Positions 1 to 9,518 are shown, counted from the first letter of the stretch. The stretch is DNA of 64,000 nt from Sinomicrobium kalidii (GCF_021183825.1 NZ_CP089211.1:3211501-3275500); one strand, 5' to 3'. The notes: a model not told the origin generated them from the sequence alone. Translations and numbers: made by a program.

Positions 1-2579
1 ACAGGGCAGCCAAAAAGTATGAGACTCGTATACAATCCCCGGCTTCTCCTACGGCTATAAAAGGCACTGATGTTTACTATACCAATGTGAGTCCGCCTAC
101 TGGGATATTCCAGGTATATACCATAAACTATTACGACGACTACAAATTTGACCTGGCTGGATTAACCGTACCTGCCGAGGTGTTGGGACAAATGGTGGAC
201 AGCAGGACCAAGACCCTGGCTACAGGAAGTAAGGTCAGGGTATTGGGGACGAATCATTGGATTACCACAATTACGGGTTATGATAAAAAAGGAAGGGTAA
301 TCTATACTGCCAGCAAGAACCCTTACCTGAATACTACAGATGTTGTGGAATACAAGCTGGATTTTGTAGGAAAGGTACTGGAAACCAAAACCACCCATGC
401 CAAAGGCAACAACTCCGCCATAGTAACTGTAGACAATTTTGAATACGACCATGCCGGGAGGTTAATAAGGCAATCACAATGTATCAATGGGGATTGTGGT
501 GCAGGGACTGCAGGGGAAGACCCGGTCTATGACGATATCATCACGTCAACCCAACACAAAGTAGCCAGCAACTCCATTACCTTAAAACCTGGTTTTCATT
601 TTAAAGCGACCAGTACTGCCAGTTTTAGTGCTTCGATCAGCCCGGAGGGAGAGCTTATCGCAGAAAATGTATATGATGACCTGGGGCAATTAAAAGAAAA
701 GAAGGTAGGGAATAATTCAGACAATCCCTTGCAAAGCATTGCCTATAAATACAATGTACGTGGATGGTTAACAGATATTAATGATGTGGACAACCCCGGT
801 AATAAACTATTTAATTTCCAGATCAATTATAACAAGAGCCGAAGCGGAACAGTAACTCCGTTGTTTAATGGTAATATAGCGGAAACGTACTGGAAGACAG
901 GTAGTGACAATATCATGCGGCGTTATGCGTACACCTACGATGCTCTGAACCGGATCACCTCCGGGAAGTTTAACGGCAGCGGGCAAACAGACCGTTATAC
1001 GGTAAAAGATATTGCCTACGATAAGAACGGGAATATTACCGGGTTGACCCGTAACGGTCATCTCGTAGCCAACCCAGTTCAAAGCAATGCCGACCATTTT
1101 GGGGAAATGGACAAACTGACCTACGCCTACCATAACGGAGGCAACTTTTTGGTCAAGGTGACTGAGGCTGATACAGCCAATAAGACTTATGGTTTTAAAG
1201 ATGGCAGTAATACGGATAATGATTATGCCCGGGATGCCAACGGTAATATGACAAGGGACAAGAACAAGGGTATTACAGGTATCACCTATAATCATTTGAA
1301 CCTTCCAACCCAGGTCAGTTTCGGAAGCGATAAAATTGCATATATTTACGATGCTTTGGGCACCAAATTAAAGAAAGAGGTTACCCAGGGAAGTTCTGTG
1401 ACAGCTACGGAATATGCCGGGAATTATATCTATGAAAATGGGCAACTCAAGCAGGTCAGCCACCCGGAAGGGTATTTTGAGCTGAAAGCTGGCGGTGGTT
1501 ATCAGTATGTGTACTATCTGAGAGATCATTTAAATAATGTAAGGATCACGTTTGCCGATGATAATGGTGATGGTATTGTAGGGGCTTCGGAAATCAGAAG
1601 GGAGCAAAACTATTACCCTTTCGGCCTGGAACACAAAGGGTATAATAATGTAATTGTTGGAACTCAAAATAATTACAAACAATTCCAAGGACAAGAATGG
1701 ACAGAAGACTTAAACTTGAATGTTGACGAATTTAGATTTAGGATAAGTGATCCAGCAATTGGAAGATTTTGGCAAGTTGATCCATTAGCGGAGAAATTTG
1801 CACACAATGGAGTATATAATTTTTCTGAAAATAGGGTTGTTGATGGTATTGAGTTAGAAGGATTGGAGAGACTAGATTATAGATATACTTTGGATGACAA
1901 TGGTTATGCTCAATTTTCCAGTTTAACTATTGATTTAGAAGAAGACTTTAGTGTTAACTATAATCTAAATGGTAGAAACACTTCTTTTGAAACAATAAGT
2001 AAAATTAATGGGTGGTCAGAAAATGACCCTGTCGTACAAAAAGGGATAGATAAATTGCGTTCTGACAATGCTACTAATGGAGGTAATTTTTCAGATAATT
2101 ATTATGCAGAATTTGGAGGTTTTTTGATAAACAACTCAATACCATCAATGTCAAGTATAAGAAATGATAAAAGTTCAATGATAGCAATAAAAGACGGGGT
2201 TAGTAGTGTTACAAGTTTTTTGGATAACACTACAGGTTTTGGTAATGGTAAAGGTTCACCTTTATTCCATCTTTATGAAAATATGGTACGAAAAAATGAT
2301 GATACTGGTTATGACAAATTAATGCACTTTTCATTTACAGCTAAATATGCAACATATGGTGTAGGTTTGTTTATGGGAGAAATGAAGGAATTCTTTAAGG
2401 ATGAAGTTCCTAGTTGGTTTGGTAATGATAAAGGTTGGGACAATATGGATATTAGGGCGAATCAGCAAGGGAATAGTTATATGTTAAATATTATTAGACA
2501 AATTGGAGCTAATGATCCAACATCTTTACATAATAGTTCCTTGTTTAATAATAATCTTAATAAAGGAAGAAGATTTTAG
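1..2579 (+). CDS. RHS repeat-associated core domain protein, 5' end missing, with a divergent C-terminal tip
   Basis: The reading frame is open from base 3, so the gene runs off the left edge; a GTG at 87 is internal, not the start. YD-type repeats (YDALNRIT, YDKNGNITG, DANGNMTRD) lead to the conserved RHS core near 1600-1860 (YYPFGLEHKGY, YKQFQGQE, RFRISDPAIGRFWQVDPL). These proteins are large cell-surface or secreted shells that enclose a C-terminal toxin. After about base 1640 the DNA becomes clearly AT-richer and the protein (about 230 residues) leaves the RHS family. The tip holds a short motif pattern DKLMHF...GEMKEFFKD...NMDIRANQQG, which faintly recalls membrane-associated YfiM/VanZ-like proteins; no toxin family was firmly recognised. 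The next gene starts directly after the stop codon. Confidence 0.88.
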   Translation, partial: RAAKKYETRIQSPASPTAIKGTDVYYTNVSPPTGIFQVYTINYYDDYKFDLAGLTVPAEVLGQMVDSRTKTLATGSKVRVLGTNHWITTITGYDKKGRVIYTASKNPYLNTTDVVEYKLDFVGKVLETKTTHAKGNNSAIVTVDNFEYDHAGRLIRQSQCINGDCGAGTAGEDPVYDDIITSTQHKVASNSITLKPGFHFKATSTASFSASISPEGELIAENVYDDLGQLKEKKVGNNSDNPLQSIAYKYNVRGWLTDINDVDNPGNKLFNFQINYNKSRSGTVTPLFNGNIAETYWKTGSDNIMRRYAYTYDALNRITSGKFNGSGQTDRYTVKDIAYDKNGNITGLTRNGHLVANPVQSNADHFGEMDKLTYAYHNGGNFLVKVTEADTANKTYGFKDGSNTDNDYARDANGNMTRDKNKGITGITYNHLNLPTQVSFGSDKIAYIYDALGTKLKKEVTQGSSVTATEYAGNYIYENGQLKQVSHPEGYFELKAGGGYQYVYYLRDHLNNVRITFADDNGDGIVGASEIRREQNYYPFGLEHKGYNNVIVGTQNNYKQFQGQEWTEDLNLNVDEFRFRISDPAIGRFWQVDPLAEKFAHNGVYNFSENRVVDGIELEGLERLDYRYTLDDNGYAQFSSLTIDLEEDFSVNYNLNGRNTSFETISKINGWSENDPVVQKGIDKLRSDNATNGGNFSDNYYAEFGGFLINNSIPSMSSIRNDKSSMIAIKDGVSSVTSFLDNTTGFGNGKGSPLFHLYENMVRKNDDTGYDKLMHFSFTAKYATYGVGLFMGEMKEFFKDEVPSWFGNDKGWDNMDIRANQQGNSYMLNIIRQIGANDPTSLHNSSLFNNNLNKGRRF

Positions 2580-2843
2580 ATGAATAAAATTATTAAAATT
2601 ATACTGTTATTAGTGATAATCGTTATTGAAATAATAGTGATGTCATTATTATATAATAAGTGGTTTGATACTCTTGATATGATAAATAGTAATACTACTT
2701 TTAGTCCTGAAGAATATTATAATAGACCTAGTAAAATATGGGAAAATATAATATACTATTCTATAATCATTTTATTTTTGTTAGTAGACTTTATTTATGT
2801 CAAAAAAGTTTTATTAAAGAAAAAGAACATGAATAATGGATAA
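2580..2843 (+). CDS. small two-TM membrane protein, candidate immunity protein
   Basis: The ATG directly follows the TAG of the RHS gene. The 87-residue product has one hydrophobic helix at residues 4-24 and a second near 59-75, separated by a polar loop, with a lysine-rich C-terminus. Base composition is as AT-rich as the RHS tip and unlike the rest of the window, so the two probably arrived together. Position, size and composition are those of an immunity gene for an RHS tip, but no immunity family was recognised and this role is inferred. Confidence 0.55.
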   Translation: MNKIIKIILLLVIIVIEIIVMSLLYNKWFDTLDMINSNTTFSPEEYYNRPSKIWENIIYYSIIILFLLVDFIYVKKVLLKKKNMNNG

Positions 2844-2931
2844 GAGATAAAATAATCTTAACGTAAAAAAAGAGTGAAATCATCGTATTGGTAATTGATA
2901 ATCATGTAGTTACAATAAGTGTTTTGCTCCC

Positions 2932-3153
2932 GTGAACGAAGATGAAATTACGGGAATTTTTGTGCAAATAGACGATTTTATCCAGTTTTTTGAGACTGAG
3001 CTCAAACAATTACGCTTAGAAAGTACCTCTGGGAAATCGAGAGACCGAAAAAGCAGACTCTCCGACAGTGAGATGACGACTATCTTGATTATCAAGTTAA
3101 AGGTTCAAACCCTGCAATTTCATTGCAGTTACTTTAGTTTCTATAAACTTTAG
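2932..3153 (+). pseudogene. IS982-like transposase fragment (N-terminus only)
   Basis: A GTG-initiated 73-codon frame begins NEDEITGIFVQIDDFIQFFE and continues to RLSDSEMTTILI, which matches the start of IS982-family transposases of Bacteroidota as I remember them. Similarity stops near base 3093, followed by unrelated sequence and a stop. Full transposases of this family are roughly 300 residues, so this is a decayed remnant. It marks the boundary of the accessory region. Terminal inverted repeats of the parent element were not found. Confidence 0.55.
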
Positions 3154-3206
3154 CCACGAATACACGGATATATTAATAGTGAAAAAATAATTCGTGGATC
3201 CGTGGC
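3153..3206. repeat. short inverted-repeat element, copy 1
   Basis: Left arm GCCACGAATACACGGAT (3153-3169) and right arm ATTCGTGGATCCGTGGC (3190-3206) match as inverted repeats at 14 of 17 positions. The same arm sequence occurs as a perfect pair at 52722-52865, so this is a dispersed intergenic family. The rest of 3207-3468 has no gene: it holds two small palindromes (AGACTTTTCAGTCT near 3209 and ATGGATTTCAAATCCAT near 3236) and the two hairpins listed separately. Confidence 0.6.
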
Positions 3207-3325
3207 AAACAGACTTTTCAGTCTGCTACAAACCTATGGATTTCAAATCCATAGTGGTTTAGTTGCTTTCACCTAAGCCGTATTAATGATTTTAAATCTT
3301 TTTATATCATGTATTTGTCCAAGAA

Positions 3326-3374
3326 AAAGGCTACCCCCAGTTTAAATACGAATTACTGGAGTAACCTTTGTTTT
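3326..3374 (+). terminator. imperfect hairpin with T-rich tail
   Basis: AAAGGCTACCCCCAGT pairs imperfectly with ACTGGAGTAACCTTT across a 12-nt AT-rich loop and is followed by TTTGTTTT. It may end transcription coming from the accessory region. Confidence 0.45.
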
Positions 3375-3431
3375 CATATCAATTATTTTGAAGTTAGTTA
3401 GTTTTTAAGTTTTTTATTTTTTAGTTGCAGT

Positions 3432-3465
3432 AACCCCGGTGGCCGTAATGGTTGCCGGGGTTTTG
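3432..3465. terminator. hairpin at the 3' end of the TonB receptor gene
   Basis: AACCCCGG (3432-3439) pairs perfectly with CCGGGGTT (3455-3462), a few bases past the stop codon of the minus-strand receptor gene. The T-run lies on the plus-strand side (TTTT at 3461-3464), so it looks better as a plus-strand terminator; in the minus direction it has only the stem. Confidence 0.5.
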
Positions 3466-3468
3466 TAG

Positions 3469-6009
3469 TTAAAAGAATACCCTGAACGTCATGTTCGGCG
3501 TGATGCCCAGCGATAGGTTTTCCACCTGTTGAACCTCGGTGCTCTGGTCATCTTCGAGGCGGTAGTAAATATCCAGTGTATTGGTTTTGTTAAAGATGTT
3601 CAGGATGGCAATACCGAGCGTGGCATCCACTCCTTCACTGATGGAAAAATTATAGGTGGAGGAAAGGTCGGCACGCAGAAACTGGGGGAGCCTGTCGCTG
3701 TTGGAGGGGTGGTAATTGATGGTGTTCCCCGTTTCCCTTTCCGTAACTTCATTCCCTTCCTGCGGACGGGTGTAGGGCTTTCCGGAATGCCAGTTGAGCC
3801 CCAGGGCAAGTTTCAGGTTCTTCATGATGTAAGTCCCTGCAAAGGAAACGGAATGACGGATATCCAGGCTGTTGGGGAAGCCGGATGGTTCCAGTGCTTC
3901 AAATTCATAATCGTTCAGGGCGTAGGTATAGCTGAGCCACGTACTGTATTTGCCGGTTTTTTTGTTCACCAGGAATTCCAGCCCTTTTACCGTGTAGCTT
4001 CCGGAGGTTCTCAGGTACTGGTCCTGATTCTGGAATTCCTGACCCGAGGTGGTAATGCCTTCCACCGTTTTGTAGAAACCTTCCAGTCCTGCATAGAAAC
4101 TTCGTTTATTGTAATTGACCCCCAGGGAAACCTGTTTGCTCCGGGTCACGGGGAGGTCATCATTGTTGGCCAGTATCCAGCGCCTTTTTTCCACACCCAG
4201 AAAATCGCGTTGCAGGTCAACGACCTGGTTAGTAACCTGGCTCCGCATTTCGCCCTGGAATTCCGCAGCCAGGTATTTCGACAGTTTCTGCCGAATGTTC
4301 AGCCGGGGTTCGGTAATATATTTTTTGAATTTTCCGATATAGTTGACCCGCACTCCCGCCCTTGCATAAGTATTCTTTGACGGCGATTGATAGGTGATCT
4401 CCGAAAATGCGGCGTGATTCTTTATTACATCTTTGTGTTTTCTGCGGAACCTGGGAGTATTTATATCGTCTGTATTGGAAATCCCCACTTCATAGAACTG
4501 ATACCCGTTAAGCCAGTGCAATGCGTTACTTATCTTATAATTGGTGTGCAGTTTTACCCCCGTCTCGAGCACTTCGTTGTTCAATATCAGTCGCTGGTCG
4601 GTAAAGAGGGTGTAATTGGCAGCATTCAGGTTGTATTTGGTGTAGTAGCCGGTAAGGGCAGAGGTAAACCTGTCGGACCATTCGCTTTCCAGACTGCCGC
4701 CGAAAGCAAGGTTTTGCTGGTCCAGGCTGCTTTGTTTGGATTCGGATGTAGACACGGTACTTTCGTCATACAACAAACTGTTATTGAAAAAAGTGGCATT
4801 TAGGCGGATCTTGTGTTTTTCATCCGGGTCGTAAAGGACCTTGAGGCTGGCATCATAAAAGAAAAAATCCTCTTCCCTCTCGATATTTTCAGATACTTCC
4901 TGGTTATGGATGTCCGTGATCTTGGAGTCCTGGAAAACACGTTCAAAGTATGAATTGTAGGTAGGAGAAGTAATAAAATCGGTGGCAGAACGCCGGGCAG
5001 AAAGGTGCACGGCAAGTTTTTTATGGAGCGGTATGCGTGCAAAGGCATCAATACCGATAAGGTTGAAACCGGCCCCTCCGCTAAAGTGGTCGTCGATGGT
5101 ATTGGCCGAGTGCATGTCTACGGTGCCACTCACGCCGTCGCCATACCGTGCGCTGGCCCCGTTTTTAATGACGGAAACATCCCTTGTGAGGTAAGGATTA
5201 AATGCGGATATCAATCCGAAAAAGTGACCGGACTGGTACATTTTTATCCCGTCCCACAGGATAAGGTTCTGATCGTGTGAACCGCCCCGGATGTTAATAT
5301 TCGATACGGTTTCGTTAATGCTTTCCACTCCCGGGAGGGCCTGTATGGTTTGCAGGATATCGGGCTCTGCAAGTCCGGGAAGAATACCGAATTTTTCGGT
5401 GCTTATGGTAACGCTCCCGTCCGATTTTTTTTGGAGCCCGGTAGTTAGGAATTGCCGGACCACCACTTCGTCCAGTTGTTGGTATTCCGGGTGAAAGAGT
5501 AATGTTTTGCAGGGGGTGCCCATCCATTCTGCTGCCCTGATGTCGGTTGTTTTATACCCCAAGGAACGGATGTGGAGCACAGCATCCCCGGGAATGTCGG
5601 GAAAGTGGAAATTCCCCAGGGTGTCGGTTATGGTTGCCCTGTTGCTTTCCCGGATTTCTATTGTAGCCCCGGTGACGGGTGCACCGGTTACGGCGTCTTT
5701 CAGGGTAATGCAGACTTCTGCCCTTTGTCTGGTAATGGTATAGTAACGTTTGTCGAGCTTTTTAAAAACCAGTTCGGTCTGGGCTTCTATCCTGGAAAGG
5801 ATAAGCGGTAATTGCTCCGAAAGATCGGGAGAAATGACCCGGTACGGGACAATATCGCTATCCGAATAGGAAAATTTTATATCAAACCGGTTTTCCAGAA
5901 CAGGGAGTACCTCTGCAAGGGCTTCTTTTTTCTGGGCGTATAAGCGGGGAGCGATACACAATATTAATAAACAGGTCAATAACTTAACCGGTTCAGTTGT
6001 TATCGGCAT
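3469..6009 (-). CDS. TonB-dependent receptor with STN signalling domain
   Basis: Outer-membrane receptor of about 846 residues. I prefer the ATG at 6009 (MPITTEPVKLL) because a signal peptide ending LYAQ follows at once; an upstream ATG at 6036 is also in frame. Order: signal peptide, secretin/TonB N-terminal (STN) domain near residues 45-100, carboxypeptidase-like CNA-B domain (VCITLKDAVTGAPVTGATI), plug (VSNINIRGG...NLILWDGIKMYQ), and a 22-stranded-type barrel ending in the aromatic RVFF. It overlaps the end of the FecR gene. The STN domain and the adjacent fecR and sigma genes imply trans-envelope signalling in which substrate binding releases the sigma factor. No SusD gene follows, so an iron-chelate or other small ligand is more likely than a glycan; the substrate is unknown. 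Confidence 0.88.
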   Translation of the reverse strand: MPITTEPVKLLTCLLILCIAPRLYAQKKEALAEVLPVLENRFDIKFSYSDSDIVPYRVISPDLSEQLPLILSRIEAQTELVFKKLDKRYYTITRQRAEVCITLKDAVTGAPVTGATIEIRESNRATITDTLGNFHFPDIPGDAVLHIRSLGYKTTDIRAAEWMGTPCKTLLFHPEYQQLDEVVVRQFLTTGLQKKSDGSVTISTEKFGILPGLAEPDILQTIQALPGVESINETVSNINIRGGSHDQNLILWDGIKMYQSGHFFGLISAFNPYLTRDVSVIKNGASARYGDGVSGTVDMHSANTIDDHFSGGAGFNLIGIDAFARIPLHKKLAVHLSARRSATDFITSPTYNSYFERVFQDSKITDIHNQEVSENIEREEDFFFYDASLKVLYDPDEKHKIRLNATFFNNSLLYDESTVSTSESKQSSLDQQNLAFGGSLESEWSDRFTSALTGYYTKYNLNAANYTLFTDQRLILNNEVLETGVKLHTNYKISNALHWLNGYQFYEVGISNTDDINTPRFRRKHKDVIKNHAAFSEITYQSPSKNTYARAGVRVNYIGKFKKYITEPRLNIRQKLSKYLAAEFQGEMRSQVTNQVVDLQRDFLGVEKRRWILANNDDLPVTRSKQVSLGVNYNKRSFYAGLEGFYKTVEGITTSGQEFQNQDQYLRTSGSYTVKGLEFLVNKKTGKYSTWLSYTYALNDYEFEALEPSGFPNSLDIRHSVSFAGTYIMKNLKLALGLNWHSGKPYTRPQEGNEVTERETGNTINYHPSNSDRLPQFLRADLSSTYNFSISEGVDATLGIAILNIFNKTNTLDIYYRLEDDQSTEVQQVENLSLGITPNMTFRVFF

Positions 6010-6907
6010 ATATAATAATCTCGTCTTTTTTGCCATCCGTAAACTCGTACTTTAGACGGAACGGCAAGGTAATACTTTTTAAGGCGGTTTCTATATCCCG
6101 GTTGCTAAAACTTCCGGTAAAATGACGATTTATTTGTGTATCAGCCTTGATTTTAACATTGTACTGCCTTTCAAATTCTTCCAGCACCTGCTGGTACGGT
6201 ACACTTTTAAATGCGCTTTCATTGTGTATCCACGAGGGTTCGCGGCCGGTAAAATTCCCGGTTTTGACTATACTTCCCCCAAGGGCCCTGAAAGCACTTC
6301 CCGGTGTCAGCCTTGTAGTATCATTTTGATAGACAACCCGTACGGCGCCTTCATAACAGCTTACTTCAAAAAAATCTTTCCGGTTTTTCACATTGAACTG
6401 TGTACCCAGTACGATAATGGTTCCGGAGGAAGTCTGTACATTAAACGTATTTCCCTGCGATACTTTAAAGAACCCTTCTCCTTCCAGTTTTACCTGCCTG
6501 TTTTTACCCCATTTCTTTTTATTGTAAGTAAGGGTAGAGCTGGCGTTGAGCACAACTTCAGACCTGTCGGGCAGTACGACATCCGTTTTTTCCGCATTGG
6601 CGGTTGTGATTACGGTGTCTCCGTTGCGAAAGAAGAAGAAAGATATAAGGAAGACTGCGGCTACGGCAGCTACGCTTGCTATATTTTTCCAGCGATTGAT
6701 CGGGATGGTTCTGGATGAAGTCCCGTATTTCTCCTGCTGTATTTTTTGCAAAAGGGCATCCTGGTCAAAAGCCGGAGCTTTTAACTTGTCGGCGTGGGAA
6801 ACGATCTTCTCATATGAAGAGAGGTCTTCAGACCTTTTGAGGGCCTCGAGCTCTTCTTCGGAGATGTTTCCGCTAAGCCATTTTGCCAACAGATTGTCGT
6901 TCTTCAT
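5993..6907 (-). CDS. FecR-family anti-sigma factor
   Basis: 304 residues. The cytoplasmic N-terminus (LLAKWLSGNISEEELEAL) is typical of Bacteroidota FecR proteins. It is followed by one transmembrane helix near residues 77-92, the FecR domain (LPDRSEVVLNASSTLTY, GEGFFKV, GTQFNV) and a C-terminal domain of the DUF4974 type (RHFTGSFSNRDIETALKSI). It lies between the sigma gene (gap of about 55 bp) and the receptor gene, which it overlaps, so the three form one unit. The expected role is to hold the sigma factor at the membrane until the receptor STN domain signals. Confidence 0.92.
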   Translation of the reverse strand: MKNDNLLAKWLSGNISEEELEALKRSEDLSSYEKIVSHADKLKAPAFDQDALLQKIQQEKYGTSSRTIPINRWKNIASVAAVAAVFLISFFFFRNGDTVITTANAEKTDVVLPDRSEVVLNASSTLTYNKKKWGKNRQVKLEGEGFFKVSQGNTFNVQTSSGTIIVLGTQFNVKNRKDFFEVSCYEGAVRVVYQNDTTRLTPGSAFRALGGSIVKTGNFTGREPSWIHNESAFKSVPYQQVLEEFERQYNVKIKADTQINRHFTGSFSNRDIETALKSITLPFRLKYEFTDGKKDEIIIYADNN

Positions 6908-6961
6908 CCCTAGTGTTTAGTTATTTAACAGGTTTAATGGTAAAAACCCTACCCCGTAATC

Positions 6962-7474
6962 TCATAATCCTTCTATTTCTTTTCTCAGGCTCACCAAAGC
7001 CTTGTGTATTCTTTTTTCCACAGCCTTTACCGAAATACCGAGCATTTCGGCTATTTCGGCATATTTCTTTCCGTCAATCCGGTTGAGCAGGAAGGCGGTG
7101 CGCTGTGCTTCACTGAGATTGGCAATGGCGGTCCGGAGTTTTTCCATGTATTCCTTTTCCTCCAGTACAAATTGCGGACTCTGATAGTCTGTCTTGTCCG
7201 GTGTTTCCCTGGCATATTTCAGGACTACCTTTTTGTGTGCCACAATATTTAAAAACAGGTTGTTCGCCACCGTAAACAAAAACGACCTGGCTTTTTTGAA
7301 CGGTACCTTACTGCAATTCTTCCACAGCTTTATGAATGATTCCTGTACAATGTCTTCTGCCTCGTCGCTGTCCCCGCATTTGTAATATGCAAAGTTCCTC
7401 AACGTTTCCGCATGGGTGTTATACAGCGTAATATACGTTTTTTCAGAACACACCGAACTGTCTTGTCGTGACAT
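6962..7474 (-). CDS. ECF RNA polymerase sigma factor, FecI-like
   Basis: About 170 residues from the ATG at 7474 (MSRQDSSVC); an upstream in-frame extension to 7531 crosses the likely promoter. Region 2 is clear (GDSDEAEDIVQESFIKLWKN, KARSFLFTVANNLFLN) and region 4 carries the helix-turn-helix (LSEAQRTAFLLNRIDGKKYAEIAE, LGISVKAVEKRIHKAL). This is the sigma-70 family, ECF Bacteroidetes type. It is the first gene of the sigma/anti-sigma/receptor unit and probably drives it. Confidence 0.93.
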   Translation of the reverse strand: MSRQDSSVCSEKTYITLYNTHAETLRNFAYYKCGDSDEAEDIVQESFIKLWKNCSKVPFKKARSFLFTVANNLFLNIVAHKKVVLKYARETPDKTDYQSPQFVLEEKEYMEKLRTAIANLSEAQRTAFLLNRIDGKKYAEIAEMLGISVKAVEKRIHKALVSLRKEIEGL

Positions 7475-7497
7475 ACGATTTATAGCTAATGGTGAAA

Positions 7498-7505
7498 CAA
7501 AGATA
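7498..7505 (-). promoter_or_regulatory. -7 promoter element for the ECF sigma gene
   Basis: On the minus strand the bases read TATCTTTG, an exact match to the Bacteroidota -7 consensus TAnnTTTG, 24 bp before the ATG at 7474. No convincing -33 element was seen. Confidence 0.5.
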
Positions 7506-7720
7506 TTTATTTTCAAAAATCCGGGAAACATCCTGTTGAATGCTCTCGTGCTCGAAAACGGTTTGTTTCCGGTTATATTATATAACGGAAAAACCTTTTA
7601 TTTTTTATTTCCGGACTTGTGCCGAAGGGGATGTGGGTGTACATTGCAGTACTGTAACCGATGGTGTTCCCAATATGACCTGTTGTCAGGGCTTTCCGGT
7701 TCCCGTCAAAAAAAATAATT

Positions 7721-8461
7721 ATGAAAGGTAGGGTATTTTGGCTGATGCCTGTTATACATACAAAACGTACCGTAAAAAGCATGAGTGATTTTGTTGCAGG
7801 CCTGTTGGCGGTGATAATGTCCCTTGTTTTATTTTCCTGTCAGAGTGAGGTGGATGAAACAATCGGGGAGGACCCTGATGCGGTTATCACTTCGGATTCG
7901 GAAATAGCCATGTGGATACAAAGAGCCAGCGCTAATGACGGAAGTGCCGATGACTTCCTGGACGGATACGGTTGCGGAACAATAAAGCTCCCGGTTGCCA
8001 TAACCCTGAACGGGGCCGTGAGAATGGTAAATAACGAAGGCGACCTGAGCATTGTTCAACGGATCATTGAAGAACTGGATATGCCTGTCTCCCTGCAGTA
8101 CCCGGTGACCATTATTGCCGGGGATTATTCGGAAATAAAAGTGAATTCCGAAGAAGAACTGGAGGCACTGAAGGAAATATGTACGGAAAGCCCGAACAAG
8201 AGGATTCCCTGTGTCAATTTCCGGTACCCTGTTGAAATGCTTACGTACAATGCCAATAACCAGTCAAACGGCAGGGTAACCATTCAGAACGACAGGGAAT
8301 TTTACCTGTTCATAGAAGAAATAGGGAATCTGCATACCAGCATCAATTATCCTGTGGATATTGAATTTTCCACGGGAGGAATGATAGAAATAAATACCAA
8401 CAGCGGATTGACAGCCGCAATAAAACAAGCCGGAGAAGTATGCCAAACAAATGGCGGCTGA
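7721..8461 (+). CDS. hypothetical secreted lipoprotein
   Basis: 246 residues from the first ATG; internal ATGs at 7745 and 7781 are also possible. A hydrophobic stretch ends in the lipobox SLVLFSC, followed by the acidic linker of a surface-exposed lipoprotein. The mature part contains two related-looking blocks beginning with a Cys or Asn and YPV (CGTIKLPVAITLNG..., CVNFRYPVEMLTY...), each followed by a loop of the type DREFYLFIEEIGN or EGDLSIVQRIIEEL, suggesting tandem beta-rich repeats. No known family was recognised. The next lipoprotein gene follows within 21 bp, so they are likely cotranscribed. Confidence 0.75.
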   Translation: MKGRVFWLMPVIHTKRTVKSMSDFVAGLLAVIMSLVLFSCQSEVDETIGEDPDAVITSDSEIAMWIQRASANDGSADDFLDGYGCGTIKLPVAITLNGAVRMVNNEGDLSIVQRIIEELDMPVSLQYPVTIIAGDYSEIKVNSEEELEALKEICTESPNKRIPCVNFRYPVEMLTYNANNQSNGRVTIQNDREFYLFIEEIGNLHTSINYPVDIEFSTGGMIEINTNSGLTAAIKQAGEVCQTNGG

Positions 8462-8482
8462 ATAAATTAATTGAGAATAAAA

Positions 8483-9439
8483 ATGAAAAAGGTTATGAAA
8501 GATCGGATTTTAAAATTGACTTTGCCCCTGTTGCTGGTATTTTTTGTAATGTCATGTTCTGATGATGATGACAATACGGATAATACGCTTACCGGAACTG
8601 CCGAAGTACATATCACGGACGCTCCCGTGGATAATGCGAGTGTAAAAGGTGCTTTTGTTACCATTACGGATGTCAGGGTGAACGGTATGTCCGTAGAGAA
8701 TTTCAACGCTGTGACCATTGACCTTATGCAATACCAGAACGGCAGCACAAAACTGCTCGGTGACCTTGAGGTGGAAGCAGGAGATGATACCGAAGTGACA
8801 CTGGTATTGGATTATGAAGCTGATGTTGACGGAAATGCCCCGGGATGTTACATACTCACGGATGACGATGAGAAACATGGCCTGGAATCAGACGGAAATG
8901 AAATTACCCTCGATGAAGATGTTGAAGTTATTGCCGATACCACCAACGAGATTATAGTTGATTTCGACCTCAGAAAAACTGTTCGCAGCAGTACGGAATC
9001 AGAATTTGAGTTCGTATCGAGGACAGCGCTGGAAAATGCCATGAGGGTGGTAAACAAAGGAAATACGGCGGAAATCAATGGTATGGTATCAAACAGGGCT
9101 GAAGCAGATGGTGATGTGATTGTTGTATACGCCTATGAAAAAGGAGAATACAATGAAGGAGAAGAAAATGAAAACGGTGAAGGCGTACGTTTTGCAGGAG
9201 CCGTAACCAGCGCCCTGGTCAATAACACCAGCGGCGAATACAGACTCACCTTTCTTGAAGAGGGAGAATACGAACTGCACTTCGCTTCCTATTCGCGTTC
9301 CGATATCACGGGACAGGCGGAGTTTCAGTCGTCATTAACAGTAGAATCACTTGTGGATCTTAATATTTTGGATTTGGAATTGACATCCGCGGTTAACTTA
9401 TCTGTCAATGTCATGATAACCGGAACAGTCAATCAGTAA
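8483..9439 (+). CDS. DUF4382-type lipoprotein
   Basis: 318 residues from the ATG at 8483, with a second ATG four codons later. The signal peptide ends VFFVMSC with an SDDDD tail. The mature N-terminus (TGTAEVHITDAPVDNASVKG followed by AFVTITDVRVNG) is the hallmark of the DUF4382 domain, seen in extracellular lipoproteins of unknown function. The C-terminal part looks like a carboxypeptidase-regulatory beta sandwich (GEYRLTFLEEGEYELHF). It follows the preceding lipoprotein closely and ends at a strong terminator. Confidence 0.85.
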   Translation: MKKVMKDRILKLTLPLLLVFFVMSCSDDDDNTDNTLTGTAEVHITDAPVDNASVKGAFVTITDVRVNGMSVENFNAVTIDLMQYQNGSTKLLGDLEVEAGDDTEVTLVLDYEADVDGNAPGCYILTDDDEKHGLESDGNEITLDEDVEVIADTTNEIIVDFDLRKTVRSSTESEFEFVSRTALENAMRVVNKGNTAEINGMVSNRAEADGDVIVVYAYEKGEYNEGEENENGEGVRFAGAVTSALVNNTSGEYRLTFLEEGEYELHFASYSRSDITGQAEFQSSLTVESLVDLNILDLELTSAVNLSVNVMITGTVNQ

Positions 9440-9463
9440 AATTTAGGTTGTTTGGATTGTACT

Positions 9464-9518
9464 GTTAGGTAGGGGTGCCTAACAGTCGGAAAAGAGGCCG
9501 TTTTGGCCTCTTTTTTTT
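9464..9518. terminator. bidirectional intrinsic terminator
   Basis: A first hairpin (TGTTAGG...CCTAACA) is followed by AAGAGGCC-GTTTT-GGCCTCTT and a run of eight Ts. The reverse strand also ends in CTCTTTT, so it can serve both convergent genes (9439 plus and 9539 minus). Confidence 0.9.

Noticed and set aside
3529..4380. 283-codon plus-strand frame opposite the TonB receptor
   Set aside because: Shadow of the receptor barrel coding sequence.
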